Below are positions 58,858 to 64,000 of a stretch of 64,000 bases of DNA, piece by piece. The first letter of the stretch is position 1. Each line of letters begins with the position of its first letter. Source of the stretch: Saprospiraceae bacterium (GTDB lineage Bacteria > Bacteroidota > Bacteroidia > Chitinophagales > Saprospiraceae); contig JAHDEC010000009.1 of the NCBI GenBank assembly GCA_020629035.1, positions 1-64,000 on the forward strand, in the 5' to 3' direction. The position numbers were made by a program, and so were the translations under genes. Under the pieces are notes generated by a model. That model saw nothing but the letters and a program-made list of their open reading frames with translations, was not told the origin of the DNA and ran no database searches.

Positions 58858-58890
58858 CAAAGGTAATATTAGTACTTTAGCTAATATCAA
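58858..58890 (-). promoter_or_regulatory. Promoter of tyrS, overlapping the divergent permease promoter
   Basis: Minus-strand TTG (58888-58890) and TACCTTTG (58858-58865) are 22 bases apart, matching the Bacteroidota pattern. Transcription would begin near 58851, giving a leader of about 11 bases before the ATG at 58840. Confidence 0.5.
58873..58880 (+). promoter_or_regulatory. Candidate -7 box of the LolC/E-type permease gene
   Basis: TACTTTAG, one mismatch to TAnnTTTG, 9 bases before the ATG, so the message would be nearly leaderless. The same octamer occurs at 18851-18858 before the 3900-aa gene. Confidence 0.35.
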
Positions 58891-60182
58891 TGAATACAGA
58901 ATTTTTTATTGCCCGTAGAATTGCCTTTCAAGGCCAAAAGTCTTTTTCAAAGATTATTGTACGGATTGCAATCCTAGCGATTGCCCTTGGCCTTGCCGTG
59001 ATGATTGTGAGTATGTCGATCATTACAGGCTTTAATCAGAAAATCTCTGAGAAGATATTTGGTTTTTGGGGCCATATCCATGTAACTGATATTCACATTA
59101 CTAGATCTTATGATTACCAAGCGATTGAATATTCATCTAGTTTGGTAGATAGCATAATGGGCATTGAAGGGATCGAACCAGTTGACAATGATGGTTTGCG
59201 CAGCCAATACCAGAATAGAGATTTAATATCCAATGGCGGTATTCGACAAGTACATTCATTCGCTTTTTTACCAGGCATCATTCAGTCAAAATCGGAGTTG
59301 GAAGGCATCATGCTCAAAGGGATTAATCGAGATTTTGATTGGAAGCAACTCGAAGAATTTATAATTAAAGGGGACTCGATAGTTTGGAATGATAGCATTG
59401 CTAGTCGATCGATCATAGTATCTCAGCGAACTTCCCAGCGATTAAAGGTGGATGTGGGAGATAAGCTAATTGTGCAGTTTGTCCAAGGTCGTGATACGAA
59501 GAAAAGAGCTTTTACTATAGCTGGTATTTATAAAACAGGCTTAGAGGAATATGATGTCAAATTTGCCATGTGTGATATTAGGGTCTTGCAAGATTTATTA
59601 GATTGGGAACCCAACGAAGTGGCAGGTTATGAAATCTTTCTTGACAATGTAGATGATATGGATCTCTATGCAGATTATATATATGCAGAGATGTTACCAA
59701 GGAATCAGTTTGCCGAAACCATAAAAGATAAATTTCCCAATATTTTTGATTGGTTAGACTTACAAAAAATCAATGAGTATATTATTTTATTCTTAATGAT
59801 TCTTGTTTCCGTGATTAATATGACTACGGTGATTTTAATTATTATTTTGGAGCGATCCAGAATGATTGGTGTACTCAAGGCTTTAGGTTATAATCATTGG
59901 TCCATTCGTAAGATATTTGTCTATTTGGCTTTTTGGATCACGGGTTTTGGGGTGTTTTTGGGAAATGTGCTAGGGCTAGGATTTTGTTTTCTTCAGGATA
60001 AATTCGAGTTTATTAAATTGGACGAAGTAAACTATTATGTGGCCACAGCTCCGATTCAGATAGAGTTTTGGCCCATTTTGTTGCTCAATATTGGGACCAT
60101 TCTTATCATCGTTTTCTTTATGTTGTTGCCGAGTTATTTGGTAAGTCACATTAAGCCGGTGAAAGTGCTAAGATTTGACTAG
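58890..60182 (+). CDS. LolC/LolE-type lipoprotein-release ABC permease
   Basis: A 430-aa inner-membrane permease with the LolCE layout: an N-terminal helix (about 22-46, ILAIALGLAVMIVSMSIITGF), a periplasmic domain (about 47-275), then three C-terminal helices (about 290-315, 335-365, 390-420) with RSRMIGVLKALGYNHWSIRKIF. In LolCDE it would pass lipoproteins to LolA. Here it begins ARRIAFQGQKSFSKIIVRIAI, matching that family. No LolD ATPase is adjacent. Confidence 0.86.
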   Translation: MNTEFFIARRIAFQGQKSFSKIIVRIAILAIALGLAVMIVSMSIITGFNQKISEKIFGFWGHIHVTDIHITRSYDYQAIEYSSSLVDSIMGIEGIEPVDNDGLRSQYQNRDLISNGGIRQVHSFAFLPGIIQSKSELEGIMLKGINRDFDWKQLEEFIIKGDSIVWNDSIASRSIIVSQRTSQRLKVDVGDKLIVQFVQGRDTKKRAFTIAGIYKTGLEEYDVKFAMCDIRVLQDLLDWEPNEVAGYEIFLDNVDDMDLYADYIYAEMLPRNQFAETIKDKFPNIFDWLDLQKINEYIILFLMILVSVINMTTVILIIILERSRMIGVLKALGYNHWSIRKIFVYLAFWITGFGVFLGNVLGLGFCFLQDKFEFIKLDEVNYYVATAPIQIEFWPILLLNIGTILIIVFFMLLPSYLVSHIKPVKVLRFD

Positions 60183-60250
60183 CTTTATGGTTCGATTGTT
60201 GTACTTGAAAGATTAGAATTTTTATTAAATGATTTTGCAAACTATAGATT

Positions 60251-61198
60251 ATGATCCACTACCTCCTTACGGAGCAAAGAGAGCTGCGCGAGGTAGATCA
60301 CAATCAATCTTGCAATTGGATTAATGTTTTTCCTCCATTTGAGCCTAACGAACTTGAAGGCCTAGCTCATCGGCTTAATATACCTGCAGATTTTCTTACT
60401 GATTCCCTAGATATCGACGAACGGTCTCGATATGAAAAAGAAGAGACTGCCAAGCTTATACTCGTTAATACACCGATGTTAAATGTAAATGCGCTTGAAA
60501 ACGAGGCCATTTTTATTACGGTACCTATAGGTATAATTATCACGGACGATGTTATAGTGACCATATCACAAGCGGACAATCCTATTCTTAAGCGTTTTAT
60601 AGAAGGTAAGGTTAGAAACTTTAATGCCAGCGATCAACGAAAGTTTATTCTTCAAATTTTCGAGCAAAATACTTTTTGGTTTTTGGAGTGTTTGAAGAAG
60701 TTAAACCTAAAACGTAATCTTATAGAACAAGAATTATATAATAGCAGTCGAAATAAAGAATTAAAGCAACTGCTCAGAATAGAAAAGAGTTTAGTCTTCT
60801 TTGTTAATTCATTAAGTGCAAATGATCTGCTAATGATGAAAATGAAGCGAACTGATTTTCTAAAGATTAGGGGTGATGAGTTATACGAAGATATTTTTGA
60901 AGATGTAATTATCGATAATGGACAGGCTTTAGAAATGTCTAATGTATATACTAATATATTAAGTGGGACGATGGAAGCCTATGCTTCGATTATCTCGAAT
61001 AACATGAATAATTTTATTCAGCGACTTACGGTTGTGACGATTATTTTAATGGTACCAACTTTGGTGGCCAGTTTTTATGGGATGAATTTGACCCATTTGC
61101 CTTTCCAAGAAAGCAGCTACGCATTCTACTTTATCATCGCTTTCTCAATCATTTTGGGGCTTGGGCTCATTTGGTTCTTTAGGAGACACCAAAAATGA
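60251..61198 (+). CDS. corA: CorA-family magnesium/cobalt channel
   Basis: A 315-aa CorA-type divalent cation channel. The cytoplasmic N-terminal domain (about 1-250) precedes two C-terminal transmembrane helices; the pore signature G277-M278-N279 (YGMNLTHLPF) is intact and the second helix is followed by FRRHQK. It is 68 bases after the permease gene, possibly co-transcribed. Selectivity (Mg, Co or Zn) cannot be told. Confidence 0.92.
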   Translation: MIHYLLTEQRELREVDHNQSCNWINVFPPFEPNELEGLAHRLNIPADFLTDSLDIDERSRYEKEETAKLILVNTPMLNVNALENEAIFITVPIGIIITDDVIVTISQADNPILKRFIEGKVRNFNASDQRKFILQIFEQNTFWFLECLKKLNLKRNLIEQELYNSSRNKELKQLLRIEKSLVFFVNSLSANDLLMMKMKRTDFLKIRGDELYEDIFEDVIIDNGQALEMSNVYTNILSGTMEAYASIISNNMNNFIQRLTVVTIILMVPTLVASFYGMNLTHLPFQESSYAFYFIIAFSIILGLGLIWFFRRHQK

Positions 61199-61250
61199 TT
61201 TTTTCTTCTAGTAAATTTCTCCTTTTTTCAAAATAGTATTGATAGAATAG

Positions 61251-61270
61251 TTATCCACATATGTGGATAA
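61251..61270. promoter_or_regulatory. Palindrome of two opposed perfect DnaA boxes
   Basis: TTATCCACATATGTGGATAA is a perfect 20-bp palindrome: TTATCCACA on the plus strand and the same box on the minus strand, separated by TA at the centre. TTATNCACA is the classical DnaA recognition sequence. It lies 244 bases before nrdB. In E. coli DnaA binds ahead of nrdAB and affects its transcription; the same role here is inference. Confidence 0.7.
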
Positions 61271-61407
61271 AACAATGAACATATTATAAAATATTTGTAT
61301 TTATTTTGTAGAACGGTTTTGATGCAAACTAAACAAACCAACTGATTAACCTTTAGCATCGTGTTGAAAACCTAAACAATTACATAACAAAGCTGTATAC
61401 ATACAAA

Positions 61408-61430
61408 AGAAAAATATATGATATTTTTCT
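61408..61430. repeat. Perfect inverted repeat upstream of nrdB
   Basis: AGAAAAATAT (61408-61417) and ATATTTTTCT (61421-61430), 10-bp arms around ATG. It lies 84 bases before nrdB and could be a repressor site or a weak terminator of corA. Confidence 0.5.
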
Positions 61431-61514
61431 AAGGGAAGTAGACTCTTTATTATTTGATTGTTGTACATTAGATATTACAAAAGATTTTAATATAATTTAA
61501 GCCTTCAAAAGACC

Positions 61515-62483
61515 ATGATTGAACCTATTCTGAAAGAAAATCCAAACCGATTCGTAATCTTCCCCGTGGAGCACCATGATATATGGGATTTTTATAAAAA
61601 ATCTGTAGCATCCATATGGACTGTAGAAGAAATAGATTTACATCAAGATCTTTCAGACTGGGTTAATAAATTAAACGATAACGAACGTCATTTTATAAAA
61701 CATGTACTAGCATTCTTTGCTGCCAGTGATGGTATAGTCAATGAGAATTTAGCCGAGAACATGGTGACGGAAGTACAATATACTGAAGCAAAGTTTTTCT
61801 ATGGTTTCCAAATTGCCATGGAAAACATACATTCAGAAACTTATTCTTTATTAATTGATACTTACATAAAGGATAACAAAGAAAAAGATTATCTATTCAA
61901 CGCACTCGAGAATATGGAGTGTGTAAAGAAAAAGGCCGACTGGGCTTTACGATGGATTGACGAAGGAAATTTTGCAGAGCGATTAATCGCATTTGCAGCC
62001 GTAGAAGGTATTTTCTTTTCAGGTTCATTTTGTTCTATTTTCTGGCTGAAGAAAAGAGGACTTATGCCAGGCCTGACTTTTTCAAATGAATTGATTTCGA
62101 GAGATGAAGGAATGCATTGCGATTTTGCATGCTTACTTTATAACCAACATATTGTAAACAAATTAGACAAAGACCTAATTGCTCAAGTCATCACAGATGC
62201 AGTGGAAATTGAGAAAGAATTTGTTACAGATGCTCTACCTGTTAACTTAATTGGTATGAACGCTGAAATGATGTGCGAATACATCGAATTTGTTGCAGAC
62301 CGACTATTAGTATCATTAGGTAACCCTAAAGTCTACAATGCAGATAATCCATTCCCTTGGATGGAAATGATCTCATTACAGGGTAAAACCAACTTTTTCG
62401 AGAAGCGAGTAGGAGATTACCAGAAATCTGGAGTTATGGCTGATAAAGACAAACAAGTCTTTACGCTGGACGAAGATTTTTAG
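61515..62483 (+). CDS. nrdB: Ribonucleotide reductase class Ia, beta (radical) subunit
   Basis: Holds the diiron-tyrosyl radical used to reduce ribonucleotides. The 322-aa protein has iron ligands D72, E103 and H106, the radical Tyr at Y110 (ENIHSETY), and later E/H ligands in AVEGIFFSG and [10 protein letters not shown]. Long identical runs with mammalian R2 ([48 protein letters not shown]) and the ending FTLDEDF show the eukaryote-like subtype. The ending is the docking tail for NrdA. nrdA follows 87 bases later. Confidence 0.97.
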   Translation: MIEPILKENPNRFVIFPVEHHDIWDFYKKSVASIWTVEEIDLHQDLSDWVNKLNDNERHFIKHVLAFFAASDGIVNENLAENMVTEVQYTEAKFFYGFQIAMENIHSETYSLLIDTYIKDNKEKDYLFNALENMECVKKKADWALRWIDEGNFAERLIAFAAVEGIFFSGSFCSIFWLKKRGLMPGLTFSNELISRDEGMHCDFACLLYNQHIVNKLDKDLIAQVITDAVEIEKEFVTDALPVNLIGMNAEMMCEYIEFVADRLLVSLGNPKVYNADNPFPWMEMISLQGKTNFFEKRVGDYQKSGVMADKDKQVFTLDEDF

Positions 62484-62570
62484 GAAACTACAACTACTGA
62501 CTAAGAGACTATCAACCAGAGTATGAAAACTAGAATTGTTTAGTTTTTAACCGAAAAAACATGTATTTCG

Positions 62571-64000
62571 ATGATGCAAGTAATTAAACGTAATGGAAAA
62601 GCTCAAGACGTGAGCTTTGATAAAATAACAGCTAGAATAGCTAAACTATGTTATGGTCTGAACACAAACTATATTGACCATATAGAAATTTCTAAAAAAG
62701 TCATACAAGGTTTATACGATGGTGTAACCACTGTACAATTGGATAATCTAGCCGCTGAAACGGCGGCATCACTAACGACTAAACATCCACAGTTTACGCA
62801 ATTAGCTGCAAGAATTGCCATATCCAATCTACACAAACAAACAAAGAAATCCTTCGCCACTACCATGGAAGGATTGTATAACTACATAGATCCTAAAACC
62901 GGTGAAAAAGCCGGGTTGATTTCTGACACAACCATGGAAATCATTAAGAAAAATGCTGATAGAATAGATGCAGCAATCATCTATGATCGAGATTATAACT
63001 TCGATTACTTCGGGTTTAAAACACTAGAACGATCATACTTATTAAGAATGAACGGTGAGGTAGTAGAAAGACCACAGCACATGCTCATGAGAGCTGCAGT
63101 CGGTATACATGGTGAGGACATTGATGCAGCCATCGAGACTTACAACTACATGTCCGAAAAATGGTTTATTCACGCAACACCTACTTTATTTAATGCGGGA
63201 ACACCTAAACCTCAACTTTCTTCATGTTTCCTTTTAACAGCAACGGAAGATAGTATAAGTGGGATTTTTGAAACATTAACAAGATGTGCAAAAATTTCGC
63301 AGTCAGCTGGAGGAATTGGTTTAAGTATCCACAATGTAAGAGCTAAAGGAAGTTACATAAAAGGCACTGGAGGAACTTCTAATGGAATTATCCCGATGCT
63401 TAAAGTATTTAATGATACAGCTAGATATGTTGATCAAGGTGGTGGGAAACGTAAAGGAGCGTTTGCTATCTACTTAGAGCCATGGCATGCAGATATTAAA
63501 GAGTTTTTAGACTTAAAAAAGAATACCGGTGCTGAGGAGATGCGAGCAAGAGATCTTTTCTACGCAATGTGGATTTCAGATCTGTTTATGGAGCGTGTAG
63601 AGAAAGATACAACTTGGACTTTATTCTGTCCAAACGAAGCACCAGGCTTATGTGATGTTTATGGAGATGAATTTAAAGCACTCTACGAAAAATACGAAGC
63701 AGAAGGGAAGGGGAGAACAACTATCAAGGCTAGAGATCTTTGGTTCTCAATCTTAGAATCACAAATAGAAACAGGTACTCCTTATATATTATATAAAGAC
63801 GCAGCTAACGAAAAATCAAACCAGAAAAATCTTGGTACGATTCGTTCAAGTAACCTGTGTACAGAAATCATGGAATATACTTCCAAAGATGAAGTAGCAG
63901 TTTGTAACCTCGCATCTATATCACTGGTTAAGTTTGTCAACGAAGAAACTAAAACTTTTGATTTCGACAAATTAGTTGAAGTAACAAGAGTTATAACTAG
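62571..64000 (+). CDS. nrdA: Ribonucleotide reductase class Ia, alpha (catalytic) subunit, 5' part
   Basis: Catalytic and allosteric subunit, running off the window. The frame starts at ATG 62571 or 62574. An ATP-cone (about 1-90, [30 protein letters not shown]) gives the overall activity site. Counting from 62574, the active-site cysteines are C218 (LSSCFLL), C429 (SNLCTEI) and C444 (AVCNLAS), the same numbers as in mouse R1, with the N-x-C-x-E motif intact. Roughly 476 residues are visible; the C-terminal half is outside. Confidence 0.97.
   Translation, partial: MMQVIKRNGKAQDVSFDKITARIAKLCYGLNTNYIDHIEISKKVIQGLYDGVTTVQLDNLAAETAASLTTKHPQFTQLAARIAISNLHKQTKKSFATTMEGLYNYIDPKTGEKAGLISDTTMEIIKKNADRIDAAIIYDRDYNFDYFGFKTLERSYLLRMNGEVVERPQHMLMRAAVGIHGEDIDAAIETYNYMSEKWFIHATPTLFNAGTPKPQLSSCFLLTATEDSISGIFETLTRCAKISQSAGGIGLSIHNVRAKGSYIKGTGGTSNGIIPMLKVFNDTARYVDQGGGKRKGAFAIYLEPWHADIKEFLDLKKNTGAEEMRARDLFYAMWISDLFMERVEKDTTWTLFCPNEAPGLCDVYGDEFKALYEKYEAEGKGRTTIKARDLWFSILESQIETGTPYILYKDAANEKSNQKNLGTIRSSNLCTEIMEYTSKDEVAVCNLASISLVKFVNEETKTFDFDKLVEVTRVIT

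Larger units (their letters stand above)
61199..61514 (+). other. 316-nt AT-rich regulatory gap before nrdB
   Basis: It holds no ORF. It contains a perfect 20-bp palindrome of two DnaA boxes (61251-61270), an AT-rich stretch, and a perfect inverted repeat (61408-61430). I see no unambiguous TAnnTTTG promoter and no clear NrdR box. Confidence 0.7.

Noticed and set aside
62520-62545. Weak hairpin between nrdB and nrdA
   Set aside because: Only 7 AT-rich pairs with an 8-nt loop; not convincing as a terminator, and the two genes are expected to be co-expressed.

Overview
The window comes from an AT-rich chromosome of the phylum Bacteroidota, most likely near the Saprospiria; the class is my inference. 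The evidence is the gene order tuf–tRNA-Trp–secE–nusG–rplKAJL–rpoBC, three secreted giants ending in the type B (gliding-motility-associated, CHU_C-like) type IX secretion signal plus one ending in a type A signal, a YtxJ bacillithiol-system protein, MnmD, a DUF2795 protein and promoter -7 boxes of the TAnnTTTG kind. Most starts have no Shine-Dalgarno sequence. No rRNA, CRISPR array, insertion sequence or prophage was seen.

Layout. Bases 1-12,470: translation and transcription core, from the 3' end of tuf to rpoC, with a hairpin between rplL and rpoB and a strong two-way terminator after rpoC. 12,506-13,725: riboflavin synthase and a small beta-barrel protein on the minus strand. 13,841-38,836: about 25 kb holding only four very large secreted proteins: a 14-PKD metalloprotease (1618 aa), a 3900-aa repeat giant, and two Ig-like proteins (1428 and 1175 aa). 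38,825-49,434: mostly minus-strand housekeeping and envelope genes (cmk, a DUF2795 protein, queA, an OmpA/TSP3 protein, an SDR, a TlpA-like lipoprotein, a DAACS symporter, mnmD, ytxJ and a 41-aa lipoprotein that ORF-length cutoffs miss). 49,583-61,198: mpl, pdhB-tmk, an HTH regulator facing msrB, several unknown genes, tyrS facing a LolC/E-type permease, and corA. 61,199-64,000: a 316-bp regulatory gap with a perfect palindrome made of two opposed DnaA boxes, then nrdB and the 5' part of nrdA, a class Ia ribonucleotide reductase strikingly like the eukaryotic one.

How it fits together. The first 12 kb make ribosomal stalk proteins and RNA polymerase from one conserved cluster. The adhesin/protease block is cargo for a type IX secretion system whose machinery is not in this window; it sits between unrelated housekeeping genes. 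tmk, cmk and nrdAB all serve nucleotide supply but are scattered. Least explained are the nested repeats of the giant proteins, the leader in front of the 3900-aa gene, and the DnaA-box palindrome ahead of nrdB.
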